This document shows, piece by piece, positions 17,561 through 25,365 of a DNA stretch of 64,000 nt. The notes under the pieces are model-generated. The model did no database searches. It saw only the letters and a list, made by a program, of their open reading frames with translations, and was not told where the DNA came from. How positions within the stretch are numbered: the first letter of the stretch is position 1; each line of letters opens with the position of its first letter. Source of the stretch: Streptomyces scabiei 87.22 (lineage in GTDB: Bacteria > Actinomycetota > Actinomycetes > Streptomycetales > Streptomycetaceae). Position numbers and translations under genes: made by a program. The stretch is from contig NC_013929.1 of NCBI RefSeq assembly GCF_000091305.1, forward strand, positions 6,572,001 through 6,636,000, given 5' to 3'.

Positions 17561-17848
17561 TCAGTGGCCGTAGCCGGAGGGGCCGGGGTTGCCCTTGTGG
17601 CTGTCGTCGCTCTTGTTGACGCAGACGTTGCCGAAGGCGGGGTTCAGCAGGCCGACGACGTCGATCGAGTTCCCGCACAGGTTGACCGGAATGTTGACGG
17701 GGACCTGGACGATGTTGCCCGAGAGGACACCCGGCGAGCCGACGGCCTTGGCCTCGGCACCCGCGTCCGCCGAGGCCAGGCCGGCGCCGCTCAGCACGAC
17801 GGCGGACGTGCCGAGGGTGATGACGGCTGCCTTCGCGATGCGAGACAT
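17561..17848 (-). CDS. chpG: Short chaplin with C-terminal tail (ChpG-like)
   Basis: 95 residues. Signal peptide to about A27 (GLASA-DAG), chaplin domain with GSPGVLSGNIVQVPVNIPVN, Cys58, VVGLLNPAFGNV and Cys76, then an extra hydrophilic tail KSDDSHKGNPGPSGYGH that ordinary short chaplins lack. S. coelicolor ChpG, next to melC2, is recalled to carry such an extension. AAGGAG lies 7 nt before the ATG. Convergent with the tyrosinase, separated by a strong terminator. Confidence 0.93.
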   Translation of the reverse strand: MSRIAKAAVITLGTSAVVLSGAGLASADAGAEAKAVGSPGVLSGNIVQVPVNIPVNLCGNSIDVVGLLNPAFGNVCVNKSDDSHKGNPGPSGYGH

Positions 17849-17904
17849 CACGTTCTCCTTCTTGATCGGTGAGCACGACCCCCACTTCGTGGCCGCACGC
17901 CCCT

Positions 17905-17932
17905 TCAACGCGCCCGCGCACCGGGGGTCACG
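17905..17932 (-). promoter_or_regulatory. Candidate BldN-type promoter of the tailed chaplin
   Basis: On the minus strand CGTGAC (17932-17927), a 16-bp spacer and CGTTGA (17910-17905). This differs from the reported BldN consensus CGTAAC-N16-CGTTGA at one base. It would start transcription about 50 nt before the chaplin ATG. Confidence 0.65.
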
Positions 17933-18117
17933 GCGTCGGCCGGGGGATCACCCGTTCCGAACGGGAGTGTGGGGCCGGCGATCACCGACGCCGGAATCCG
18001 GACAGAAAAAAGGGCCCTCCGCCGGGGGAGGGCGAGCGGCGCCTTCGGCCCGCGTTCGGCGGAAGGGCGGACCACGCGCCTCGACTGACGCCACACGCCC
18101 TGGGTACCCGCCCGCAC

Positions 18118-18231
18118 ATGCTCGCCCTGACTGCCTACCGCTCGTACCACGGCGCAACGACCGTATGGGCCTTCGCCGTTGCGATCCTCATCGTGCTCGT
18201 GGCCGGTTGGTACATCCGGCGCCGAAGGTAG
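18118..18231 (+). CDS. Possible 37-residue single-pass membrane peptide
   Basis: A short frame encoding 37 residues: polar start, one hydrophobic helix (VWAFAVAILIVLVAGWYI), and a positively charged C-terminus RRRR. Codon use (GCC, CTC, CGT mix) is compatible with coding, but there is no clear Shine-Dalgarno sequence before the ATG. The frame is open upstream, so the real start may differ. No family recognised. Confidence 0.35.
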   Translation: MLALTAYRSYHGATTVWAFAVAILIVLVAGWYIRRRR

Positions 18232-18422
18232 TGCCGGTGCCGGTGCCGGTGCCGTCTGCCGCATGCGCACGGTGGTGTCGAGGGCGGCTGCCTGACCTGA
18301 AACGGTGCCCGGAGGCCGTCGGGGACCGTCCGGGGCCGGAAGCCGATGGAAGCGGAGGCTTCGCGGTGAGGATTTCGACACCTATTCGACGGGGCCACCC
18401 GCGAGAATCCGGTGACAGCCGG

Positions 18423-18470
18423 ACAGCCCCGGAACCCTCCCTTGGTCGTCGGGGGAGTGTCCGGGGCTGT
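18423..18470. terminator. Hairpin in the region between the small frame and the tRNA
   Basis: 11-bp perfect arms ACAGCCCCGGA (18423-18433) and complement (18460-18470) enclose a CTCCC/GGGAG inner stem. The surrounding 18232-18501 stretch otherwise holds only a short GTGCCG tandem repeat (18235-18255). Confidence 0.5.
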
Positions 18471-18501
18471 GTCGTGGCGGGCGATACCCGCTGTGACCAG
18501 T

Positions 18502-18526
18502 AAAAAAGCCCTCCCGGAGGGAGGGC
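18502..18526 (-). terminator. tRNA terminator with U-run
   Basis: On the minus strand an 8-bp stem GCCCTCCC/GGGAGGGC with a 3-nt loop is followed by six T. It begins 10 bp after the tRNA 3' end. Confidence 0.9.
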
Positions 18527-18535
18527 GGAGACTTG

Positions 18536-18608
18536 CGCCCCCGGCAGGACTCGAACCTGCGGCCAAGCGCTTAGAAGGCGCCTGCTCTATCCACTGAGCT
18601 ACGGGGGC
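18536..18608 (-). tRNA. tRNA-Arg (anticodon UCU)
   Basis: A full cloverleaf folds: acceptor GCCCCCG/CGGGGGC, D arm GCTC/GAGC, anticodon stem GGCGC/GCGCT with loop CTTCTAA (anticodon TCT), 5-nt variable loop, and T arm GCAGG-TTCGAGT-CCTGC. The 73 nt include discriminator G; CCA is not encoded. It reads AGA and probably AGG, which are rare in this genome. Confidence 0.97.
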
Positions 18609-18918
18609 CGGGTGTGGTGGCCTCTGTCTGGTGCCCGGGTGTGGGCGGATCCGTGACGTCGCCGGGGACAAGGATAGGGCTCCCGAGTCCTTGACCCTGT
18701 TGCTTCGCCTCCGTGGCTCAATGTGGAGGTTCGGTGAAGCGGTCCTGATAATCGCAGGCAGGTACGAATCGTGCACCTCTTTTCGCGGCTCGGACCCCGC
18801 ATGTTGTGCACTCGTTATGCCTGCGCCCCTCTCGCCCCTTCCGTCCCTCTGTGTCCGCTCGGCGCGCAGGCGTACTTATATGCTTCAGAATGTTCCCAAA
18901 ATTGGGCATTCTTCGCAT

Positions 18919-20550
18919 GTGGTGACCTTGGACGTACGGCCCCAGCTGCTCGACGCGCTCTCCGCCCTGCGCGACCGTGTCGCCGCCGCGCGCTTCCCGC
19001 TGCCCCTGGCAGGGGCTCCGCGCGCGCGTGCCAACCGCGACGAACTGCTCGCGCAACTCGACGACTATCTGGTGCCCCGGTTGCGGCAACCCGAAGCGCC
19101 CTTGCTGGCCGTGATCGGGGGGTCGACCGGAGCCGGCAAGTCCACTCTCGTCAACTCCCTGGTGGGGCGGAAGGTCAGCGAGGCCGGAGTGCTGCGGCCG
19201 ACGACCCGCACGCCCGTGCTGATCTGCCATCCCGAGGACCACCACTGGTTCAGTGGGATGCGGGTCCTGCCGCACCTCACCCGCGCCCGGCCGGTGCGGC
19301 GGGAGCCCGGTCAGGATCCGGACGACGGGTCGTTCCCGCCGGGCGGGGGCGGCGGCAAGGGGGGTGAGCGCGTCCTGCGCGTCGAGACCGCCGACAGCCT
19401 TCCGCCCGGTCTCGCCCTGCTCGACGCCCCCGACGTCGACTCCCTGGACGCCGACAACCGCGTACTCGCCGCCGAACTGATCTGCGCCGCCGACATCTGG
19501 GTGATGGTCACCACGGCCTCCCGTTACGCCGACGCCGTGCCCTGGCATCTGCTGCGGTCCGCGAAGGAGCACCGGGCGACCCTGGTCACCGTGCTGGACC
19601 GGGTGCCCCACCAGGTGGTGTCCGAGGTCTCCCGGCAGTACGGGGCGCTGCTGACCAAGGCCGGGCTCGGCGACGTGCCCCGGTTCACCGTGCCCGAGCT
19701 GCCCGAGTCCGCCTGGGGCGGAGGGCTGCTGCCGGGCACCGCCGTCGCTCCGCTGCGGGCCTGGCTCGTCCAGCAGGCGACCGACCCGGCGGCCCGGCAC
19801 GAGACCGCGGCCCGCACGGCGTACGGGGTCCTCGACTCGCTGAGGTCCCGGATGCCCGAACTGGCGAGCGCGGCGGCCCAGCAGTACTCCACGGCCCTGC
19901 GCCTCACCGCCGCCGTCGACACGGCGTACGACAGCGAGTACGCGCGCGTGAAGGGGCGGCTGCAGGCGGGGGCGGTGCTCGCGGGGGACGCCCTCAAACG
20001 GTGGCGCAGCTATCCGCTGGACTGCACGGCGGGTGAACTGCTCGACGCCCTCGTCGAAAGCCTCGGCACCCTGCTGCTCTGCGCCGTCACCGCCGCCGAC
20101 GAGCGGATCGGCGAGACCTGGCGCCGCGAACCGGCCGCCGTGGCGGCCGGACTGACGGAACGTGACACCGCGCGCGAGAGCGTCGAGGACCGGATCGGGA
20201 TCACCGTACGACGCTGGCGGCGCGTGCTGGAGGAGTACGCCGAGGAAGAGGTGCGCGACCTCGACCGGAGCGTCGCGCCGGACGTGGAGGCGGTGGCCGC
20301 GCTGGGCGCCACGGCCCTCCTGGGCGGACGGCGGGCACGGTCCGCGGGCGAGGGGCTCGCCGAACGGATCGGGGCGCACGGCGCGCTGCGGCTGCGCGAC
20401 CGGGGCGGACGGTTGCTCACCGAGTACCTGGAGCGGGCCCTGGACACCGAGCGCGAACGCCGTCTCGCCCCGCTCGACGCACTCGACGTGCACCCCGAAC
20501 CGCAGGCCGAACTCATCGCCGCCCTGTCCGTACTGCAGAAGGAGAGGTGA
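18919..20550 (+). CDS. dynA: Dynamin-like GTPase DynA
   Basis: 543 residues (from the chosen GTG). P-loop GGSTGAGKS near residues 67-75, G2-type TTRTPV, G3 DAPDVDS and a long helical C-terminal half; no clear membrane helix. In S. venezuelae a two-gene dynA-dynB pair encodes dynamin-like proteins that stabilise FtsZ rings during sporulation septation, and this tandem fits it by architecture and recalled location. Start is uncertain: GTG gives MVTLDVRPQLLDAL; an ATG 13 codons earlier has no better ribosome site. Overlaps dynB by GTGA. Confidence 0.82.
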   Translation: MVTLDVRPQLLDALSALRDRVAAARFPLPLAGAPRARANRDELLAQLDDYLVPRLRQPEAPLLAVIGGSTGAGKSTLVNSLVGRKVSEAGVLRPTTRTPVLICHPEDHHWFSGMRVLPHLTRARPVRREPGQDPDDGSFPPGGGGGKGGERVLRVETADSLPPGLALLDAPDVDSLDADNRVLAAELICAADIWVMVTTASRYADAVPWHLLRSAKEHRATLVTVLDRVPHQVVSEVSRQYGALLTKAGLGDVPRFTVPELPESAWGGGLLPGTAVAPLRAWLVQQATDPAARHETAARTAYGVLDSLRSRMPELASAAAQQYSTALRLTAAVDTAYDSEYARVKGRLQAGAVLAGDALKRWRSYPLDCTAGELLDALVESLGTLLLCAVTAADERIGETWRREPAAVAAGLTERDTARESVEDRIGITVRRWRRVLEEYAEEEVRDLDRSVAPDVEAVAALGATALLGGRRARSAGEGLAERIGAHGALRLRDRGGRLLTEYLERALDTERERRLAPLDALDVHPEPQAELIAALSVLQKER

Positions 20551-22640
20551 CCGCCGTGACCGCCGTCACTGACCACACGGATCAGACCGGAGACGACGTG
20601 CCCGAGAAGGGTGACGACAGGACGGGTGAGAGGACCTTCGAGAGGCCGGGCGGGAGCCAGGGCGACAGGGGGCTGTCGGAGAGGGCTCCGGGCGCGCGGT
20701 GCGAGGAGAGGCGCGCGGCGGCGCCGGACCGGGCCGCCGACGCACCGGCCGGGCCGGGCCGCGAGCAGCGTGCCCGGGGCGGGAGCGATGCCCACGCGCG
20801 CGTGCCCGACCGTTCCGGCGGTGGCGCGTCCGGTCGTCCGGCGAGTGCTTCGGCCAGTGCTTCGGCCAGTGGCTCGGAGGGGGGTTCGGTGGGGGGTTCG
20901 TCCGGTGACCCGTCCGGTGATCCGTCCGCGCGGGCCGAGTCCGGAGATCCGTGGGACGACGGGCTCATCGCGCGGCGGGTCACGGAGGCGGGGGCCACCG
21001 AGCGGGCCCCGGGCACGGAGAACAGGGCCCCGGTCGCCCAGCCGGCCCCGCTCGCGTACGACGGACGCCTGAGGTCGCGGCTCGACGCGCTGCGGGAGCT
21101 GGTGGGGGCGTCCCGCACACGACTGGACAGCACGACCCTGGCGGAGGCCGGACGGGTGCTGGACGAGGCCGCGGCGCGACGCAGGCTCTCGGGGCAGCAC
21201 ACGGTCGTCGCCATCGCGGGCGCCACCGGAAGCGGCAAGTCCATGCTGTTCAACTCCCTCGCGGGAGTGACGATCTCGGAGACGGGCGTACGCCGGCCCA
21301 CCACGGCCGCGCCCATCGCGTGCAGCTGGAGCGACGGAGCCGCGAGTCTCATCGACCGGCTGGGCATTCCGGGGAGGCTGCGGCGGCGGCCGCTGCAGAG
21401 CCCGGAGGCGGAGGCCCAGCTGCGGGGGCTCGTCCTGGTGGACCTGCCCGACCACGACTCGGCTGCGGTGCAGCACCGGGAGCAGGTGGACCGGATCCTG
21501 GCGCTCGTGGACGCCGTCATCTGGGTCGTAGACCCGGAGAAGTACGCGGACGCCGTCCTCCACGAGCGCTATCTGCGGCCCCTGGCCGGTCACGCGGAGG
21601 TCATGTTCGTCGTCCTCAACCAGGTGGACCGGCTGCCCGGGGAGGCGGCCCACCAGGTGCTGGACGATCTGCGGCGCCTGCTCGACGAGGACGGGATCGC
21701 GCTGGGGGAGCACGGCGAACCGGGTGCCACCGTGCTCGCACTGTCCGCGCTCACCGGTGACGGGGTGGGGGAACTGCGCGACACGCTGAGCCAGTTCGTG
21801 GCCGAGCGGGGCGCCCCCGCCCGCCGGGTGCGCGCCGATCTGGACGCGGCGGCCGCGCGGCTGTGGCCCGTGTACGCCAACCAGCGGCGCGCGGGGCTCA
21901 GCGAGCCGGCCCGGGACGAGTTCGCCGCGCGGCTCGCGGACGCCGTCGGCGCCACCGCCGCGGGCGAGGCCGCCGAACGCCTCTGGCTGCGCCATGCCAA
22001 CCGCGCGTGCGGTACCCCCTGGCTACGGCTGTGGCGGTGGTACCGGGGCCGTGCCGAACCTCCCACCGGGCGGCTCGCCCTGGCCGCGCCCGTGGACGAG
22101 GAGTCCACCGCGCGCCAACGCGTCGAACACGCGGTGCGCACGCTGTCGGAGCGCGCCGCCACGGGACTGCCCGCGCCCTGGGCCCAGGCGGTGCGCGAGG
22201 CGGCCGTACGCGGGGCTCAGGGGCTGCCGGAGGCGCTGGACGAGCTCGCCGTGCGGGTCGGGGCGCCCACGGGGCGGCCGCCGCGGCCGGGCTGGTGGCC
22301 CGCGGCGGTGCTCGCGCAGGCGTCGATGACCCTGCTCCAGGTCGTCGGCGGTCTGTGGCTGCTGGGGCAGATCATCGGCTTCATGACACCGAATCTCGGG
22401 GTGCCGGTGCTGCTGATGGTGATCGGCATCGTCGGCGGCCCGGCCGTCGAGTGGGGCTGCCGCATGGCCGCGCGCGGTCCGGCACGGCGGTACGGCCACG
22501 AGGCGGAACGGCGGCTGCGGGAGGCCGCCGCCGGATGCGGCCGGGCCCGGGTGCTGGATCCGGTGGCCGCCGAACTGCTGCGGTACCGGGAGGTGCGGGA
22601 GCAGTACGGGCGGGTGCTGGGGACGGCGCCGGTGGGGTGA
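20547..22640 (+). CDS. dynB: Dynamin-like GTPase DynB, membrane-anchored
   Basis: 697 residues. The first 150 or so are disordered and rich in Gly, Ser, Arg and Asp, with short repeats (SASASASGSEGGS). Then P-loop GATGSGKSM near 225-232, G3 DLPDHDS near 300, G4 NQVD near 358, and two membrane helices around 590-640 (MTLLQVVGGLWLL, VPVLLMVIGIVGG). The C-terminus is cytoplasmic. Matches the two-TM partner in the Streptomyces dynAB pair. GTG start overlaps the dynA stop. The 3' end runs into a tandem repeat. Confidence 0.82.
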   Translation: MTAVTAVTDHTDQTGDDVPEKGDDRTGERTFERPGGSQGDRGLSERAPGARCEERRAAAPDRAADAPAGPGREQRARGGSDAHARVPDRSGGGASGRPASASASASASGSEGGSVGGSSGDPSGDPSARAESGDPWDDGLIARRVTEAGATERAPGTENRAPVAQPAPLAYDGRLRSRLDALRELVGASRTRLDSTTLAEAGRVLDEAAARRRLSGQHTVVAIAGATGSGKSMLFNSLAGVTISETGVRRPTTAAPIACSWSDGAASLIDRLGIPGRLRRRPLQSPEAEAQLRGLVLVDLPDHDSAAVQHREQVDRILALVDAVIWVVDPEKYADAVLHERYLRPLAGHAEVMFVVLNQVDRLPGEAAHQVLDDLRRLLDEDGIALGEHGEPGATVLALSALTGDGVGELRDTLSQFVAERGAPARRVRADLDAAAARLWPVYANQRRAGLSEPARDEFAARLADAVGATAAGEAAERLWLRHANRACGTPWLRLWRWYRGRAEPPTGRLALAAPVDEESTARQRVEHAVRTLSERAATGLPAPWAQAVREAAVRGAQGLPEALDELAVRVGAPTGRPPRPGWWPAAVLAQASMTLLQVVGGLWLLGQIIGFMTPNLGVPVLLMVIGIVGGPAVEWGCRMAARGPARRYGHEAERRLREAAAGCGRARVLDPVAAELLRYREVREQYGRVLGTAPVG

Positions 22641-22757
22641 GGGGCGGTCTTCACGGGGTGGCGCCGGTGGGGTGTGAGGCGGTCTCCATGAGGGTGGCGC
22701 CGGTGGGGTGTGAGGCGGTCTCCATGAGGGTGGCGCCGGTGGGGTGAGAGGTGGCCT
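22622..22757. repeat. 36-bp tandem repeat, about four copies, starting in the dynB 3' end
   Basis: Copies start at 22622 (diverged, contains the last dynB codons and stop), 22658, 22694 and 22730 (partial). The core is GTGGCGCCGGTGGGGTGTGA, followed by GGCGGTCTCCATGAGG. Copies two and three are identical over most of their length. The rest of the gap to ssbB holds no gene I can support. Confidence 0.9.
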
Positions 22758-22970
22758 TCTCAGGGGTGCCTCACCCCGTCGGGTGACGGAGTTGTCCACA
22801 ACCGGTGGGTAGTGCACAGGGCTCGGCGGGCTCGTCCCGGCGGCGGCAGTCTGAACACGCGGCGAGCATGGCATCGCCGCACGACAGACGCAGCAGCCGT
22901 ACGGGACGGGCCCGTACGCGTGTCCGGTCGGCGCCGGTCCCGGGGCCGGCGCCGAGGAGGGGTTCGAGAG

Positions 22971-23450
22971 ATGAACGAGACGATGGTGTGCGTGGTGGGG
23001 AACGTGGCGACCCAGCCGGTCTGCCGGGAGTTGTCGACGGGTTCGTCGGCCCGGTTCCGGCTGGCGGTGACCTCGCGGTACTGGGACCGGGAGAAGAACG
23101 AGTGGACCGACGGCCACACCAACTTCTTCACCGTGTGGGCGCGGCGCACGCTCGCCGCCAACGTGGCGTCGTCCGTGTCGCTGGGTGATCCGGTGGTGGT
23201 GCAGGGGCGGTTGAAGGTGCGCACCGAGCAGCGGGACGGTCAGAGCTGGGCCTCCGCGGACGTCGACGCGGTCGCCATCGGCCACGATCTCTCGCGGGGC
23301 ACCTCGGCGTTCCGGCGGACGCCCCGGGGGGAGGCGCCGGGTGCCGACAGGTCCCCGTCCCAGCCGGAGCCGGCCTGGGAGACACCGCCGCCCGGAGAGC
23401 GACTCGACCCCGCCTCCGAACTCCGGCCGGAACCGGCCGGGGTGACGTGA
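22971..23450 (+). CDS. ssbB: Single-stranded DNA-binding protein SsbB
   Basis: 159 residues. OB-fold domain in the first 110: MVCVVGNVATQPVCREL, FRLAVTSRYWDREKNEW, TNFFTVWARRTLAANV and GDPVVVQGRLKVR. The C-terminal tail is Pro/Glu-rich but ends PEPAGVT, without the DDDIPF-type acidic tip of housekeeping SSB. This is typical of the Streptomyces paralogue SsbB, which acts in chromosome segregation during sporulation. ATG with GAGGAGG upstream. Confidence 0.9.
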   Translation: MNETMVCVVGNVATQPVCRELSTGSSARFRLAVTSRYWDREKNEWTDGHTNFFTVWARRTLAANVASSVSLGDPVVVQGRLKVRTEQRDGQSWASADVDAVAIGHDLSRGTSAFRRTPRGEAPGADRSPSQPEPAWETPPPGERLDPASELRPEPAGVT

Positions 23451-23729
23451 CGTCAATCCGGGGACCGGGGCCGGGTGGAGGCGGGCGTGGGGCAGCGGCG
23501 TACGGATGGTGAAGGCTCCGTGTGCACATCCGGGCGATATGTCGACAAGAGCTGTCCATGGGCTGTGCACGCGATAACGATTCCGATTCGGATCGGTTGT
23601 CCGACGATACGACTGGGAAAGGTGGTGCGCCTCGTCCCTAGGATGCCGGGCATAGCTCACGGGGCTTCTGATTCTGCTGGTGGGACCACAACCCCCCACG
23701 TCAACGGGTCCTGCTCGAAGGGAAATTCT

Positions 23730-25163
23730 GTGCTTTCTTCGTTCTCGGCGTCGTTCTCCGGGTGGTCCGGATGGGCCGCGCGCAGACGAGGGGCGGCTCG
23801 CCTCGCCGCCGTCTCACTCGCGTCCGGCCTGGTCGTCGCGGGCGCGGTCGTCACCGCGGGCCCGGCCGCCGCCGAGGACACGGTGCGGAGTTCGGGCGGG
23901 GCGACGGCGACCATGGACGGCCTCAAGACGTTCGGAACGGCCGTGCTCAGGACCGAGGACGGCCAGGAACAGCAGCTACCCGCAGGGCTGTTCGAGATGT
24001 TCGTCGACGGCGGCGGCACCCTGCAGACCTACTGCGTCGACGTCCAGAACCCGACGCAGAAGGACGCCGAGTACCGGGAGACACCCTGGAGCGGCACGTC
24101 GCTCGGCGCCAACAAGCAGGCGGGCAGGATCCGCTGGATCCTGCAGAACTCCTATCCGCAGGTGAACGACCTCGCGGCACTCGCCGACAAGGCCGGGGCC
24201 GGCGGGCTCACCGAGGAGGACGCGGCCGCCGGCACCCAGGTCGCGATCTGGCGGTACTCGGACGGGGCCGAGGTGACGGCCCTGGACCCGGAGGCGGAGA
24301 AGCTCGCGGACTACCTGGAGAAGAACGCGCGGGACCTGGCGGAACCGGCCGCCTCCCTGACCCTCGACACGTCGGCGGTCTCCGGCCGGCCCGGGGAACG
24401 GCTCGGCCCCGTCACGGTGCGCACCAACGCGGACGGCGTGACCGTGACCCCGCCCTCGGACGCCACGGCGGACGGCGTACGGGTCGTCGACGCGGAGGGC
24501 GAGGACGTGACCGCGGCCGGGGACGGCAGCGAGCTGTACTTCGAGGTGCCCGAGAAGGCCGCGGACGGCTCGGCCGAGCTGACCGTGCAGGCCTCGACGA
24601 CCGTGCCGGTCGGCCGCGCCTTCGCCTCCGAGACCCGCAGCCAGACCCAGATCCTCGCCGGCTCCAGCGAGTCCACCGTCACCGCGACGGCGACCGCGCA
24701 CTGGGCCGGGAAGGGCGCGATACCGGCCCTGTCCGCCGAGAAGAACTGCGCCGCGGGCGGCCTGGACCTCACCGCCGCCAACAAGGGCGACGAGCCCTTC
24801 ACCTTCGAACTGATGGGGATCACCTACACCGTCGAGGCGGGCGAGACCCGCACGGTGACGATCCCCCTCCAGGAGGACCAGGCGTACGACTTCACGATCG
24901 AAGGGCCGAACGGCCAGGCGAAGCGGTTCCGGGGCGTGCTGGACTGCCGGACGCAGACGGCGGCCGGCGCCGGCGGGGACTCGGTCCAGACCCTGAGCGA
25001 GCCGAGCCCGGCGACGGTGGGCGGGGGCGAGGCCCTCGACACGGCCACCGACCTCGCCGAGACCGGCAGCTCCGGCGCCACTCCGGTGATCGGCGGCATC
25101 GCCATCGGACTGGTCGTGATCGGCGGCGCGGTGATGATCCTTCTGCGTCGCCGGAACCCGTGA
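23730..25163 (+). CDS. Sortase-anchored surface protein with Cys-Gln thioester domain
   Basis: 477 residues. Signal peptide to about A48. A thioester (TQXA-type) domain has Cys102 in TYCVDVQ and Gln170 in AAGTQVAIWRYSDG, the pair that forms an internal thioester in Gram-positive adhesins. A beta-rich stalk follows (Ig-like, residues 200-400). The C-terminus is LAETG (442-446), a hydrophobic helix and RRRNP: the LAXTG signal of class E sortases in Streptomyces. AAGGGA precedes the GTG by 6 nt. Covalent attachment to a host or matrix nucleophile is the expected role. Confidence 0.92.
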   Translation: MLSSFSASFSGWSGWAARRRGAARLAAVSLASGLVVAGAVVTAGPAAAEDTVRSSGGATATMDGLKTFGTAVLRTEDGQEQQLPAGLFEMFVDGGGTLQTYCVDVQNPTQKDAEYRETPWSGTSLGANKQAGRIRWILQNSYPQVNDLAALADKAGAGGLTEEDAAAGTQVAIWRYSDGAEVTALDPEAEKLADYLEKNARDLAEPAASLTLDTSAVSGRPGERLGPVTVRTNADGVTVTPPSDATADGVRVVDAEGEDVTAAGDGSELYFEVPEKAADGSAELTVQASTTVPVGRAFASETRSQTQILAGSSESTVTATATAHWAGKGAIPALSAEKNCAAGGLDLTAANKGDEPFTFELMGITYTVEAGETRTVTIPLQEDQAYDFTIEGPNGQAKRFRGVLDCRTQTAAGAGGDSVQTLSEPSPATVGGGEALDTATDLAETGSSGATPVIGGIAIGLVVIGGAVMILLRRRNP

Positions 25164-25220
25164 GGGACAGCGCTCCTTGACAACTCGACAGTGCGTGACC
25201 GCGCGATGACACACGCGTGC

Positions 25221-25261
25221 GACGCGGCCCCGGTACGCCCGCTGGGCGCCGGGGCCGCGTC
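25221..25261. terminator. Terminator after the thioester surface protein
   Basis: Perfect 13-bp stem GACGCGGCCCCGG (25221-25233) with 25249-25261, 15-nt loop. Confidence 0.8.
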
Positions 25262-25365
25262 GTTCCTCCGGCGGCCTCACCATCCGGTTTCCGTCGAGGG
25301 CTGGCCGTGCGGCAAGATGGGTGGTACTGCCCACTGCCAGATTTCAAGTTGCCGGACGGTTTCTC

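Noticed and set aside
18536..18608. tRNA-Arg as integration site of a mobile element
   Set aside because: No integrase, no repeated tRNA 3' end and no foreign gene block on either side.
22622..22757. CRISPR array
   Set aside because: The repeats are contiguous without unique spacers and overlap a gene end.
23560..23580. WhiG-like -10 (GCGATAA) upstream of the thioester protein
   Set aside because: Only a partial match and no TAAA-type -35 at the right spacing.
25177..25182. TTGACA upstream of ettA as a -35 element
   Set aside because: No acceptable -10 hexamer 16-19 bp downstream.
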